A DNA stretch of 64,000 nt from Paenibacillus thalictri (GTDB lineage: Bacteria > Bacillota > Bacilli > Paenibacillales > NBRC-103111): positions 62,001-126,000 of the forward strand of contig NZ_SIRE01000002.1 of assembly GCF_004307995.1 (NCBI RefSeq). Direction: 5' to 3'. Under the pieces are notes generated by a model, which ran no database searches, was not told the origin of the DNA, and saw nothing but the letters and a program-made list of their open reading frames with translations. Positions 44,750 through 54,277 of the stretch are shown one piece after another; the first letter of the stretch is position 1, and every line of letters starts with the position of its first letter. The translations under genes and the position numbers were made by a program.

Positions 44750-46608
44750 TCGGCAAGCACGTTCATCACCTCTTTGAACAAAGAAAGCGATTTGTTGCCT
44801 GCTCCTAACGGCACATTTTCAGCAACAACGGCAACCGCGTATTTCGGCTGTTCCACCGGACCGTAACCGATAAACCATTGATTGTCCGTTTCGCCTGGTC
44901 CGGTCGTCACTTGCCCGGTTCCCGATTTGCCGGCCAGATGCCACTTCGCTTGTTGTAGAGCGGTCGCCGTCCCGTGGTCAACCACATCGTTCATCCACTC
45001 CAGGAGGCGGCCTGCCGTTTCAGCTGAAATGCCGTTGGAACGGGATGCCAGTGTATGCAAAGCAAAGTTATCCATCAAGCGGCCGTTTTGAAAACGCAAG
45101 CTTTCGACGATCCGGGGCGACTTGACCTCCCCCTTGTTCAACAGCGTAACGACCATATTAGCTGCTTGCAGCGGGGTGACGCGGACATCCCGTTGTCCGA
45201 TCGCAGATTGCATCAACACTCCCTGATCGTTTTTCGGCGTGTTTTGTGCAAAAATTTGCCCGCCCTCCTCCGCATCCCACTGCTGAATTCCGCTTTGACC
45301 GGCAAAGGTCCCGCTCCAGCCCACTCTCGCATCAAGCCCTAGCTTCCGGGCATACTGCTCAAGCTGCTCGCCGTTCAAACGTTCCATCAGCTTGCCAAAG
45401 ACGATATTGCACGACTCGGCAAACGCCTCGCGGAAAGTAATCAGCCCATGCCCATCTTTCTTCCAGCAAGTAAAGCCGTATTTGCCAAGCGCCCCTTCGC
45501 AGTCAAACACTTCGTCGGGTGAAGCTGCTTTCTCCTCTAACGCCGCCGCGGCAACGACCGTTTTAAAAATAGATCCCGGAATCGTCGCTTTTAACGCTCT
45601 GTTCGCCCAGTCGCCTGTAGTCAGGTCAATCTGCTGCGGATCGAATTGCGGTCTGCTGGCCATCGCAACAACGTCGGCATTAGCCGCATCCAGAACGACG
45701 ACCGAACCTTCTTTTATATGCAGCTTGTCCATCATTGTTTCTATACGTTGTTGAATATCGGCGTTTAACGTCGTGAATGCTTTAACCGGATAATACTCGT
45801 TGTTGGGGGACACCATGCGGGAAGCCAACCCGTCAAGGGGACGTTTCTGCGCGTCCGTAAATAAGGAAATCGAAGTGGGCCCGATGCCTTGCAGCCAAGG
45901 CTCCAACGTTTTTTCCAAACCCGCGCCGCCGATTTTGCTAGTTAACTGCAGTTCTCCTTTATGGAATTGGTCGACAAATTGTTGCGTGATCCGATCGGGG
46001 TTCTGCCCGATAAATCCGATGACGTGGCGTGCCAGCTGATTGCCGGTGTAGCGCTGCTTATATTCGGCGATTCGCAAATTCGGTAAGTGGAGCGATTCGA
46101 TCTGGGCCATTTGCGGCTCTGTAAGCTGAACGGGAAGGCGTGGCGAACGGGACGATGCTCCGATATCGGCGGAGGGGCCTGTCCATATTTTTGGAATGTC
46201 CAGCTGTGCGACAAAACGCTCCCATTCTTCGGAATGAATATGCAGAATGTTGGACAAACTTGCGATCTGCTCACGATTTCCTCGAAAATCTTTTTCAACG
46301 GGAAACACAACAAGCACCTTTAATGGATTTCCTGTCAGCGGATAGCCATTCCGGTCGTAGAAGTCTCCTCTGCCGCTATCGAGAATCATTCCACCCTCCC
46401 GCTGCAGCACGGAGTTTGCGACCAAATCAACTTTATGATCGGTCAAACTTCTGGAAGCCACAAGCTGAACATATAAAAGCCGAATAACCAAGGCAAATAA
46501 CAGCAATGCAATGCACAGCAGGCCGATAAATATTCGTTTTTGCCGTATTGTAGGGTCAATCCGCACCGTTGCCGCCCCTTTATCATTTCCATAAGCAATA
46601 ATGGACAC
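44743..46608 (-). CDS. Penicillin-binding protein 2 (class B transpeptidase)
   Basis: 621-residue membrane-anchored D,D-transpeptidase that crosslinks peptidoglycan. Membrane anchor near 27-50 (IFIGLLCIALLLFALVIRLL), PBP dimerisation domain about 70-270, catalytic domain 290-620 with the Ser motif PGSIFKTVVA near 347, the SxN motif in AESCNIVFGKL near 405, and KSGTGQ near 566. Likely a single gene. Whether it serves elongation or spore cortex cannot be told. Confidence 0.9.
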   Translation of the reverse strand: MSIIAYGNDKGAATVRIDPTIRQKRIFIGLLCIALLLFALVIRLLYVQLVASRSLTDHKVDLVANSVLQREGGMILDSGRGDFYDRNGYPLTGNPLKVLVVFPVEKDFRGNREQIASLSNILHIHSEEWERFVAQLDIPKIWTGPSADIGASSRSPRLPVQLTEPQMAQIESLHLPNLRIAEYKQRYTGNQLARHVIGFIGQNPDRITQQFVDQFHKGELQLTSKIGGAGLEKTLEPWLQGIGPTSISLFTDAQKRPLDGLASRMVSPNNEYYPVKAFTTLNADIQQRIETMMDKLHIKEGSVVVLDAANADVVAMASRPQFDPQQIDLTTGDWANRALKATIPGSIFKTVVAAAALEEKAASPDEVFDCEGALGKYGFTCWKKDGHGLITFREAFAESCNIVFGKLMERLNGEQLEQYARKLGLDARVGWSGTFAGQSGIQQWDAEEGGQIFAQNTPKNDQGVLMQSAIGQRDVRVTPLQAANMVVTLLNKGEVKSPRIVESLRFQNGRLMDNFALHTLASRSNGISAETAGRLLEWMNDVVDHGTATALQQAKWHLAGKSGTGQVTTGPGETDNQWFIGYGPVEQPKYAVAVVAENVPLGAGNKSLSLFKEVMNVLADQ

Positions 46609-46778
46609 ACTACCGCCTGTTACATGTCAGTATATCCTGTTGGCCTATGGGCAAAACGTGATCGTCAGCGAATCCCTCATTCATCCATATTGACTTGCTT
46701 TCATCGTCGAGGTATGATTGTTTGTGTCGTTAGTAATTTAGTAAATTAGTAATAAATAATCGAATGGGAGATGCTTTT

Positions 46779-47258
46779 ATGAAAATACCAACTACATTAA
46801 AACATAAACCTGTTATTGTTTCCGAAAATTACGACCAAGTGGACGGCAGATACGTCGGCCACTCCGATGCCAAGGGCATTTCGCTAGGACTCGCTCAATG
46901 GAATGACAGGGGCAAGGTCGATATTTCCGCCAAAGTATGGAGATATACCGGAGAGAAATGGTCCCGGCAATCCGAAGAACTTCCTCTTCACCGTGTGCTT
47001 GATTTAGCCATTCTTGTGTCCCGGAGTTTGGCGCATTTTCGTGAAGCTTATCAATACGAGCATTTATACGACCCTCAGAACCCTGTGATCGACCGTGTCG
47101 GATTGCAGGGAGACGCGATGACCGTTGCCGTATGCACGGATAATGAGAAAATTAACGAAGATATCAAACTCTTCAGTCAAGCTCTCAGCGATGACGACGA
47201 GTTGATCGGCGAACGATTGCGTACCTTGTCCGGAATCTTAAAAGAACTTGGTTATTAA
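46779..47258 (+). CDS. DUF6530-like small cytosolic protein
   Basis: 159 residues, soluble. The sequence (MKIPTTLKHKPVIVSENYDQ, then SKGLSLGLAQWN-like ISLGLAQWNDRGKVDISAKV) recalls the DUF6530 family, a tentative assignment from memory. A run of charged helices ends the protein. No catalytic motif. ATG 46779 is preceded by GGGAG. The next gene (GIY-YIG-like) follows after 42 bp, likely in one operon ended by the terminator at 47704. Function unknown. Confidence 0.7.
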   Translation: MKIPTTLKHKPVIVSENYDQVDGRYVGHSDAKGISLGLAQWNDRGKVDISAKVWRYTGEKWSRQSEELPLHRVLDLAILVSRSLAHFREAYQYEHLYDPQNPVIDRVGLQGDAMTVAVCTDNEKINEDIKLFSQALSDDDELIGERLRTLSGILKELGY

Positions 47259-47300
47259 TTCACCGAACCAGCCAAGTAAAGCAACAAGGAGGTTTTTAGA

Positions 47301-47684
47301 ATGCTTGACAAACAGAAGAAGAAAGAGCTTTCCACCGCTTACGCCCAAACCTTTCGCTCCATGGGCGTCTATCAAATACGCAATACCGAAAACGGAAAAC
47401 TATACGTAGACGGCACAATGGATCTGGATGGCGCACGAAACCGTTTGGAATTCATGAAACAAACGAAACTGAATACGATCATTGAGCTGCAACGCGATTG
47501 GAATACGTACGGCGGCGATTGCTTCGTATTTGAGGAATTGGACCGGATCAAACCCAAAGAGGAAATCATCACCGACAAAGCCGAGTTAAAACAATACCGG
47601 GATGAGGTCAAGACGCTGCTGGAATTATGGCTGGATAAACTCCAGCCTTATGGGGACAATGGATACAACAGGCCTAAGCGATAG
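47301..47684 (+). CDS. GIY-YIG nuclease-family protein
   Basis: 127 residues. A GIY-YIG-like core opens with GVYQIRNTENGKLYVDGT near 22-38 (GVY...LYV in place of GIY...YIG), followed by the Arg-bearing helix LDGARNRLEFM and a C-terminal helix with Glu residues. The substitutions make nuclease activity uncertain. AGGAGG lies before ATG 47301. Probably co-transcribed with the preceding gene. Confidence 0.75.
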   Translation: MLDKQKKKELSTAYAQTFRSMGVYQIRNTENGKLYVDGTMDLDGARNRLEFMKQTKLNTIIELQRDWNTYGGDCFVFEELDRIKPKEEIITDKAELKQYRDEVKTLLELWLDKLQPYGDNGYNRPKR

Positions 47685-47703
47685 GAGCTTTTTAAAATTC
47701 CAT

Positions 47704-47759
47704 AAAAACGGGGCTTCCGGAAATCAGTGAAAACTGATTTTCCGGACAACCCCGTTTTT
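47704..47759. terminator. Strong bidirectional terminator
   Basis: A long stem, AAAAACGGGG with CCCCGTTTTT outside and TCCGGAAA-type pairing inside (47704-47759), separates the convergent GIY-YIG-like and chemoreceptor genes. Confidence 0.85.
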
Positions 47760-47801
47760 GTTTTCCCACTGCTGCAATGTTCGAACCGTGCCGTTTGGTT
47801 A

Positions 47802-49973
47802 TTACACTTTAAACTTCGATAACGACTCTTGCAGCGAATTGGACAACGACTCCAGATTCTCCGACAGTCTGACGAGCCCTGAACTGATGTTTGTCTGCTC
47901 GTTGCTGAGCGAAGCAACTTCTTCCGATGTAGCGGAAGATTGCTGCGCTACTGCACTGACATTGGACATGGCTTCGGACAATACGAGCTGCGATTTATCC
48001 AGCGTTTGAATGGATTCCGTTACATCTTCCAACTGGTGAATAAATCCGCCCATTTGGCCCTGCACTTGCTTGAATATTTCATCGGCTTCTTTCACCGAAT
48101 CAATTTGCTCTTTGAAGATCGGATACGCCGCGGACAATACGTTTACCGTCTCATCAACTTCCGTTTGAATCGTCTCTGTAATTTGGCCTACAACCGCAAT
48201 CGATTGACGGGACTGGTCAGCCAGCTTGCGAATCTCGTCGGCAACCACCATAAATCCTTTGCCGGCGGTGCCTGCGCGGGCTGCTTCGATGGTAGCATTC
48301 AACGACAAAATGTTCGTTTGTTTGGTGATGTTGTTAAGCACTTCCAGGATTTTGCGGATCGACCGTGTGCTTTCTTTCAGCTTATCGACCTTCTCCACCA
48401 TGGAGCGTGTCATCTGTTCCGTCTTGTTTGTTTTCTGGATGAGCTCGGACATATACTGAATACCTTGCTCACTTGATTTATGCACTTCGGATGCAGCGTT
48501 GCCCATATCCACATTCGATTGCACCACCGTTTGCATCTGCATACCGATTTGTGCGGTCAGATCATTGCCGCGTTCCGATTCGACGGCCAAGCTGGATGCG
48601 CCGTTAGCGATTTCTTCCGTTGCGATAGCGATTTCCTTGGCGGACGAAGCGGTTTTCTTCGAAGCATCTGACAAATCGACCGCTGTTGTCAATACTTCCT
48701 TCGCCGAATCGTTGGTTTGTTTAACCAACTGCGTAATTTTCTCCATCATCTCGTTAAAGCTTGCTCCAAGCTGGCCAATCTCATCTTGTCGCGTAATTGT
48801 CGTGCGAACGGTCAAATTCCCCTGCTCGCCTTCTTTCATCAAGTTCCGGATCGTGACGATCGGACGCCCAATCATACGCGCTACGAAAAAGCCGATAATA
48901 ACCGCAACGATCGCTGCGATAAACGCAAGCAGCCACGTCATGTAGTTGATCTTCTTGGCGTCTTTAACCAGTTCTTCTACACGCATCGCGCCCAGCAAAT
49001 ACCATTCGGTCTTCTCCGATTTATAATACACGAGCTGAAGCCCGTTTTTATCGTCCGTATAACTGTTTTTATTGTCGTCGCTTGTCAGTACGCTTTCGGG
49101 CAATGGCGTTGTAGACGGTTTTCCGAGCAGCGTATTGTCCTTCTGGTAGACGACTTGATTTTTGCCGTTGACAATGGACGTCATACCGCCGTCGCCCATG
49201 TTGATTTGTTCGATCTCTTTGCCGATTGCGTCCAGATCGATTTCCATCAGCATAACGGCTTGAACGGAGCTGGAAGTTGTCGATTTCAACACACGGCCCA
49301 GACCAAATACCATGCCGCTGTTGCCTGCGGTTTCATTAAAGCCTTTTACCCTGGTTTCAAGCCAAGTAGCTTTACCGTTCGCCTCAACGGTCCGCTTGAA
49401 CCAATCTTCATTAGCGACTGTGCCGGTTGCAGATCCGGAGGCTCCCGAAATCGTTATCGTTTCCCCGTTGGACTTATATAAATGCAAGGCTTTGATCGCT
49501 TTATTGGAGTAAATGAACACATTCAGCTTGTCGCCAAGCTTTTGTCTGAATTGCAAGAAGTCATACGAAGTTCTGTCTACGGAATCCATCTGTGACAGCA
49601 TCGTTTTTAAATCATTGTCCAGCATAATTTGCAAAGACAGATCTTCGAACACGCCATAAAGCAAATCCAGCTTTTGTCCGGCTTGCGTGATCGTCTGCTC
49701 CGATGCTTCCGCCACTTTATTCTGGATAACCCCTTTGGAAATGTTGTAGGAAATCATCCCGACTGCCAAAACGAAAAACAAAATACTGACGAAAAACGTG
49801 ACAAACAGCTTCATGCCAACCGACTTTATCGGATTTTCGAGGCGCATGCCCTTCATCGACTGTCCCATCGTTTGCAAATCGTTTTTGCTCAGCTTCGTTT
49901 TAGACCCCACCTTGCTTACAGCATCTTTCAACTTATCCAACTTGTTATTGCCTTTTCCGTTCAAAAAAGTCAC
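47802..49973 (-). CDS. Methyl-accepting chemotaxis protein with Cache sensor
   Basis: 723-residue chemoreceptor. An unusual cytosolic N-terminal tail of about 55 residues precedes the first membrane helix (LFVTFFVSILFFVLAVGMIS). dCache ligand domain about 80-335, second helix about 345-365, HAMP about 366-420 (TIRNLMKEGEQGNLTVRT). The signalling tip has the hairpin motif with ILSLNATIEAARAGTAGKGF near 595. The GTG 49973 start has a poor ribosome-binding site; TTG 49964 is possible. Ligand unknown. Confidence 0.88.
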   Translation of the reverse strand: MTFLNGKGNNKLDKLKDAVSKVGSKTKLSKNDLQTMGQSMKGMRLENPIKSVGMKLFVTFFVSILFFVLAVGMISYNISKGVIQNKVAEASEQTITQAGQKLDLLYGVFEDLSLQIMLDNDLKTMLSQMDSVDRTSYDFLQFRQKLGDKLNVFIYSNKAIKALHLYKSNGETITISGASGSATGTVANEDWFKRTVEANGKATWLETRVKGFNETAGNSGMVFGLGRVLKSTTSSSVQAVMLMEIDLDAIGKEIEQINMGDGGMTSIVNGKNQVVYQKDNTLLGKPSTTPLPESVLTSDDNKNSYTDDKNGLQLVYYKSEKTEWYLLGAMRVEELVKDAKKINYMTWLLAFIAAIVAVIIGFFVARMIGRPIVTIRNLMKEGEQGNLTVRTTITRQDEIGQLGASFNEMMEKITQLVKQTNDSAKEVLTTAVDLSDASKKTASSAKEIAIATEEIANGASSLAVESERGNDLTAQIGMQMQTVVQSNVDMGNAASEVHKSSEQGIQYMSELIQKTNKTEQMTRSMVEKVDKLKESTRSIRKILEVLNNITKQTNILSLNATIEAARAGTAGKGFMVVADEIRKLADQSRQSIAVVGQITETIQTEVDETVNVLSAAYPIFKEQIDSVKEADEIFKQVQGQMGGFIHQLEDVTESIQTLDKSQLVLSEAMSNVSAVAQQSSATSEEVASLSNEQTNISSGLVRLSENLESLSNSLQESLSKFKV

Positions 49974-50192
49974 CGCCCAGTATGTATTAATGTCAGTTTT
50001 TTACTTAAGGATGCGCTCAAGGCCGAAAGTATTAACACTTTATTTACTAAATTCGACACATTGTAGCAAACTCCTCCAAATCTTTTTTGCAAGAAGAACA
50101 GAAATCAACATATTTTAGCAAATTATGTATTATACAATAGATTCGACAACCAACCGAAATATCCTCCAATCTTTAGACCCATTTTTTTGCGT

Positions 50193-50229
50193 AAAAAAAG
50201 CTCCTTCCTAAGACTTTGGAAAGAGCTTT
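50193..50229 (-). terminator. Terminator of the yrrN-yrrO unit
   Basis: AGCTC-TTCC pairs with GGAA-GAGCT (about 50199-50226), followed by TTTTTTT on the minus strand, just after the stop of the U32 protein gene at 50244. Confidence 0.75.
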
Positions 50230-50243
50230 CTAATTCAAATTAA

Positions 50244-51524
50244 CTATTTTTTCTTGCGCATCATGTCGTAAGGTTTCACCGGCTGCTCGACCTTCATCCG
50301 AATCCGCTGCAGCGGATGTCTGGCCGCGTCAAGCACATTGCCTTCGGTATCGCGGATTTCTCCGACCTTTTGCTTAAAGAAGGTGCCGTTCGGACCGAAG
50401 AACTCCACTTCCTGTCCCGGCTTGAAATGATTGCGCTGCTCGACGAGCACTTCACCCGACTGTTCGTCATATTCCACGACAAGACCGGTGAAATCGTAAT
50501 TGATCGGCTTGTCTTCCGGTCCGAAAATATGCTCCTCATGCCCCGGTTCTTTGAAGAAAAAGCCGGTGTTCAACGGACGGTTGGCCGCTTTATGAATTTC
50601 GTCGAGCCATTCCCGTTTCAGCTCATAACCTTCCGGATCGGCAAAATAAGCGTCAATGGCCTGCCGGTACGCATTCACAACCGTAGCCACATAATGAATG
50701 CTTTTCATCCGGCCTTCGATCTTGAAGCTGTCTACTCCGGAACGGATCAATTCAGGCACATGCTCGATCATGCTCAAATCTTTGGAGCTCATGGAAAACG
50801 CTTCTTCTTCTTCATCAAACACACGAATATCCTGAATTTCGGTCTGATCTTCGCCTGCCGGTTCCCCGGTAAACAAATCGTATTTCCAGCGGCACGATTG
50901 GCAGCATCCGCCGCGGTTCGAATCGCGGTCTGTAAAATGGTTCGACAGCACGCAGCGTCCCGAATAAGAGCTGCACATCGCGCCGTGGACAAACACTTCG
51001 ATCTCGATATCCACATGTTTTTTGATATCGACGATTTCCTGCATCGTCGCTTCGCGCGCCAAAACGACACGGTCGACGTTCTCTTCTTTCCAGAATTGAA
51101 CGGCCTGCCAGTTCATGGTCGACTGTTGGGTGCTGAGGTGAATTTCAAGCTTGGGAGCGACTCTTTTGCATGTTTCAATAATCGTCGGGTCGGCCACGAT
51201 AATCGCGGCGACTCCCGCATCCTGAATGCCGCGCAAGTAGTCCTCTAACCCCTCGATATCTTCGTTGTGCGCGTATATATTGGTTGCGACAAATACTTTA
51301 GCTCCGTATTTGGCGGCAAATTCTACGCCTTCGCGCATTTCCTCAAATGAGAAGTTGTCCGCATTAGAGCGTAGTCCGTATTGTTGGCCGCCGATATATA
51401 CCGCGTCCGCACCGTAATGAACGGCGAACTTCAGTTTTTCCAAACTCCCTGCCGGCGCAAGCAGCTCCGGTTTCTCCAGCTTGACTCGCTTGCCGAGCAG
51501 CTCATCCCTTGTTAGTGTCTGCAC
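50244..51524 (-). CDS. yrrO: U32-family protein YrrO (TrhP2-like, tRNA U34 hydroxylation)
   Basis: 426 residues. U32 'peptidase' family; in Bacillus YrrN and YrrO are needed for 5-hydroxyuridine at tRNA position 34. The cysteine-rich signature is intact: HGAMCSSYSGRCVLSN near 185 and RGGCCQSCRWKY near 215, which bind an Fe-S cluster. N-terminal KPELLAPAGSLEKLKFAVHY is typical, and the C-terminal beta-barrel begins near 335. It follows yrrN by 22 bp with GGGAGGAG before ATG 51524. Confidence 0.9.
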   Translation of the reverse strand: MQTLTRDELLGKRVKLEKPELLAPAGSLEKLKFAVHYGADAVYIGGQQYGLRSNADNFSFEEMREGVEFAAKYGAKVFVATNIYAHNEDIEGLEDYLRGIQDAGVAAIIVADPTIIETCKRVAPKLEIHLSTQQSTMNWQAVQFWKEENVDRVVLAREATMQEIVDIKKHVDIEIEVFVHGAMCSSYSGRCVLSNHFTDRDSNRGGCCQSCRWKYDLFTGEPAGEDQTEIQDIRVFDEEEEAFSMSSKDLSMIEHVPELIRSGVDSFKIEGRMKSIHYVATVVNAYRQAIDAYFADPEGYELKREWLDEIHKAANRPLNTGFFFKEPGHEEHIFGPEDKPINYDFTGLVVEYDEQSGEVLVEQRNHFKPGQEVEFFGPNGTFFKQKVGEIRDTEGNVLDAARHPLQRIRMKVEQPVKPYDMMRKKK

Positions 51525-51546
51525 TTGTTCTCACTCCTCCCTTGGA

Positions 51547-52485
51547 TTAATAAACCTGCTCTTTATAGAAAAAGCCGAAACTTAACTCGCGGTTTTTCGG
51601 CTGCAGCGCTTGAATTTCCTCCAGCAGCCCCTCGTCAAACGAATATTGCTGCGGATTCGCATAATAAGCATCGATGGCGGAACGGTAGCAGCGCACCGCC
51701 GTTTCGTTATAACGGACCGATTTTAACAACGATTCGATCTTCACGCTGTCCACGCCGCCTTCCAGCAGCTCATGCACACTTTCCAGCATGCAGATATCAT
51801 CCGAGCTCATAATATGAGTGCCATTGATGTCTTCATACACCGGGTAGCGCTCATCGCGGCGCTCTTCTTCGATAAGATACAACCCTTGATCTGCGCCCAG
51901 CTCCGACTTTTTCTTGCCGGCGCCTTGGTGTTCCGTATAATTAACGAGCAGCGAACGCTTGGAATGATATATATTGGTCGTTCCGTGCACTTGCACCTGC
52001 ACTTCAAGCTTGGCATGACGTTTGATCTCCAGCACCTGATCCATGTTCAGCTCGCGTGCCAAAATGACCCGGGACGCTCCTTTGGAGGCCCAATAGTTGG
52101 CTGTTGCATAGTTGGTAGAAGTCATCTCCGTATTCCAATGCAAGGCAATCCCGGGCGCAGCTTGTCTTGCCGCCATCAGCACGGCCGGATCGCCAAACAC
52201 GATTGCGTCGGCTTGCAGTTCCTTCAGCTTCTGCAAATATTCCGGCAGCAAACTCACCGTATCGTTGTCTATAATATTGTTGACGACCACGTACACTTTG
52301 GCGCCTTTGGCATGTGCTTCAGGAATCGCCACGGCCAATTCGTCCAGCTTGATTTCTCCCGGCAGACGCATGCCAAAACGATGTTCTCCCACTTGAACCG
52401 CATCGGCTCCGGCTTCGATATAACGCAGCATCTCCTCGGGAGATCCTGCGGGTATTAGCAGTTCGGATTTTTTCAAAACGGTCAC
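51547..52485 (-). CDS. yrrN: U32-family protein YrrN (TrhP1-like)
   Basis: 312 residues, the shorter U32 partner. LLIPAGSPEEMLRYIEAGAD near 9 and VHGTTNIYHSKRSLLVNY near 180 match the family, but the Cys cluster of YrrO is absent, as in B. subtilis YrrN. It lies 2 bp after mltG and 22 bp before yrrO. The methyltransferase gene trmR (yrrM), found between mltG and yrrN in B. subtilis, is missing here. Confidence 0.88.
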   Translation of the reverse strand: MTVLKKSELLIPAGSPEEMLRYIEAGADAVQVGEHRFGMRLPGEIKLDELAVAIPEAHAKGAKVYVVVNNIIDNDTVSLLPEYLQKLKELQADAIVFGDPAVLMAARQAAPGIALHWNTEMTSTNYATANYWASKGASRVILARELNMDQVLEIKRHAKLEVQVQVHGTTNIYHSKRSLLVNYTEHQGAGKKKSELGADQGLYLIEEERRDERYPVYEDINGTHIMSSDDICMLESVHELLEGGVDSVKIESLLKSVRYNETAVRCYRSAIDAYYANPQQYSFDEGLLEEIQALQPKNRELSFGFFYKEQVY

Positions 52486-52487
52486 TC

Positions 52488-53558
52488 CTATTTTTTGCTT
52501 GCAGCGTTATTTTTCAAATGCTCATCAAACGTTTTGGCGAACAGATGGCCTTTGCTGCCGTCTTTTTTGGTCACATAAAATAAAAACGGCGTGTTGTCCG
52601 GATACAGCGCGGCGCGAATGGAATTCAGGCTTGGGCTAGCGATCGGCCCAGGCGGCAAACCGGCATGCAAATACGTATTGTACGGGCTTTCGAGCTGCAG
52701 ATCCTTCTCGAGCAGCCGTTCCTTCGGTTTATCGAGCATATACTGAATCGTCGCATCGATTTGCAAATTCATCTTTTTGCCGAGCCGGTTATAGATGACG
52801 CTGGCCACCAGCGGCCGCTCTTCATCCAGAACCACTTCCTTTTCAATCAAGGAAGCGACCGTCAGCAATTGGTGAAAGTCCAAATCTTTCGCTTTCATAA
52901 CCTGCGGCCAATCCGGCGGAAGCTGCTCCAGCTTCGAATCGAGCTCACCGGTCATGCGATCTATCATTTCCTGCACGCTGGCGTCTTTCTTCCATTCGTA
53001 GGTGTCGGGAAACAGATAACCTTCCAGCCGGTGCTTGATTCCCGGGTTATTGGGGATCCCCTGCAGCGATTTGGCGGCATACGCGTCAGGTTGATCGGCT
53101 GCTTGCATAATCGTCTTCGCTTCGATGCCGGTTTGCGCGCTTACCTTGTCGGCAATTTGCTGCAAAGTAAACCCTTCGGGAACGGTTAAGCGGAACGTCT
53201 CTTCTTTTACGGTCTGCCCTTTATTCAGCTTATCGATAATTTGAGCGGCGGTGATGCCGGAAGCCATCTCATACTTGCCGGCCTGAAACTTGGCGCCTTC
53301 TCCGACATATTTCAAGTAATACGTAAAAACGGCGGCATTGCGGATAATCCCTTGCTTCTCCAATTGCTTTGCGATGCCGGCCGATCCGGTTCCCGGCAAA
53401 ATCTCGAATTGCACGTTGGCCCCGCCTTCCGGCATCGGCTTTAAAGCATTGGCAAGGTACAGACCGATTCCGATTAGAAAACCGGCAACGGCCATTGCAG
53501 CAAGCGCCGCAATCCATATCCTGTTTGCTCTTCTGGAAGCTCGGTAATGCATATTCAA
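52488..53558 (-). CDS. mltG: Endolytic transglycosylase MltG
   Basis: 356 residues. Membrane anchor about 12-35, then the YceG/MltG fold. The catalytic Glu lies in SLIEKEVVLDEERPLVASV near 237; PNNPGIKHRLEGYLFPDTY near 165 and AGLPPGPIASPSL near 300 are family blocks. It cleaves nascent glycan strands and may end them. The TTG 53558 start has AAGGAG 12 nt before it; ATG 53552 is the alternative. A terminator at 53596 separates it from the DUF1292 genes, so it probably has its own promoter. Confidence 0.9.
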   Translation of the reverse strand: MNMHYRASRRANRIWIAALAAMAVAGFLIGIGLYLANALKPMPEGGANVQFEILPGTGSAGIAKQLEKQGIIRNAAVFTYYLKYVGEGAKFQAGKYEMASGITAAQIIDKLNKGQTVKEETFRLTVPEGFTLQQIADKVSAQTGIEAKTIMQAADQPDAYAAKSLQGIPNNPGIKHRLEGYLFPDTYEWKKDASVQEMIDRMTGELDSKLEQLPPDWPQVMKAKDLDFHQLLTVASLIEKEVVLDEERPLVASVIYNRLGKKMNLQIDATIQYMLDKPKERLLEKDLQLESPYNTYLHAGLPPGPIASPSLNSIRAALYPDNTPFLFYVTKKDGSKGHLFAKTFDEHLKNNAASKK

Positions 53559-53590
53559 CTCGTCTTAACGCTCCTTCTTAGGCGAAAACG

Positions 53591-53617
53591 AAAAAGAGCG
53601 GAGATTAACGTCCGCTC
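53591..53617 (-). terminator. Terminator between DUF1292 genes and mltG
   Basis: GAGCGGA (53596-53602) pairs with TCCGCTC (53611-53617); TTTTT follows on the minus strand. It splits the conserved block into two transcription units. Confidence 0.75.
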
Positions 53618-53638
53618 GGCAGTTTTTCGCTAGTAGAA

Positions 53639-53944
53639 CTACTCGATATCCGCTGGAAAGGTCATCTCGTCATAAAGCTCGGAGACCGTCTCCCACTCAT
53701 CGTCGTCTTCGATCGTCTCCAATTCAAGCTCTCCATCCTGCTTGACGGAAACTTTAAAGATAGCAACTTCCTCTTCCTTCTTCAGTTCATCGGACTGAAT
53801 GACCGCATAGCCTTGTTCTCCAAGCTTGAATTCGGCCAATATGCGGTATACGGTTGATTCATCTTGCTCATCATATAAAATAATATCATCTCCGTACTGG
53901 GAGCGCAACTGATTCGTTTCCTTCATATCTGCGAGCGAATACAA
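53639..53944 (-). CDS. DUF1292 protein, second copy
   Basis: About 101 residues, very acidic, DUF1292 family (GDDIILYDEQDEST near 17; FKLGEQGYAVIQ; EEEVAIFKV). Start chosen at TTG 53944 because AGAGAGG lies 7 nt upstream; a longer frame from ATG 53980 overlaps the first copy and has no spaced ribosome-binding site. A small ATGCGG/CCGCAT hairpin lies between the two copies. Function unknown; diverged from the neighbouring copy. Confidence 0.8.
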   Translation of the reverse strand: MYSLADMKETNQLRSQYGDDIILYDEQDESTVYRILAEFKLGEQGYAVIQSDELKKEEEVAIFKVSVKQDGELELETIEDDDEWETVSELYDEMTFPADIE

Positions 53945-53969
53945 CTTATAACCTCTCTTTCGGATGCGG

Positions 53970-54272
53970 TTAGTCCGCATCCTCCTGATTCATTTCGTCC
54001 ATCAACGTGTTAAACGTCTCTTCGACGATATTCCATTCTTCTTCGTCGTCAATCGTGTACAACTGCAGGTCGTCGCCGTCTTCTTCATAACGGAAGGCGT
54101 ATACCTCGTCGGATTCTTCGTCGCCCTCTACCGGGACAACCATCATGTACTTTTTGTCCGAGCCGTCCACCTCAAATTTCATGATGACTTCGAACTCTTC
54201 TTCATTTCCTTCATCGTCCGGAATAAAAATGATTTCCGGTTCTTCCTCGTTAAGCAATTCTTCTTTAGCCAT
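53970..54272 (-). CDS. DUF1292 protein (YrzB-like)
   Basis: 100 residues, highly acidic (EEEPEIIFIPDDEGNEEEFE). Corresponds to B. subtilis yrzB by position after ruvX. ATG 54272 follows GAGGTG, whose TGA is also the ruvX stop (GAGGTGA), so it is coupled to ruvX. Function unknown. Confidence 0.88.
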   Translation of the reverse strand: MAKEELLNEEEPEIIFIPDDEGNEEEFEVIMKFEVDGSDKKYMMVVPVEGDEESDEVYAFRYEEDGDDLQLYTIDDEEEWNIVEETFNTLMDEMNQEDAD

Positions 54273-54277
54273 GCCGT

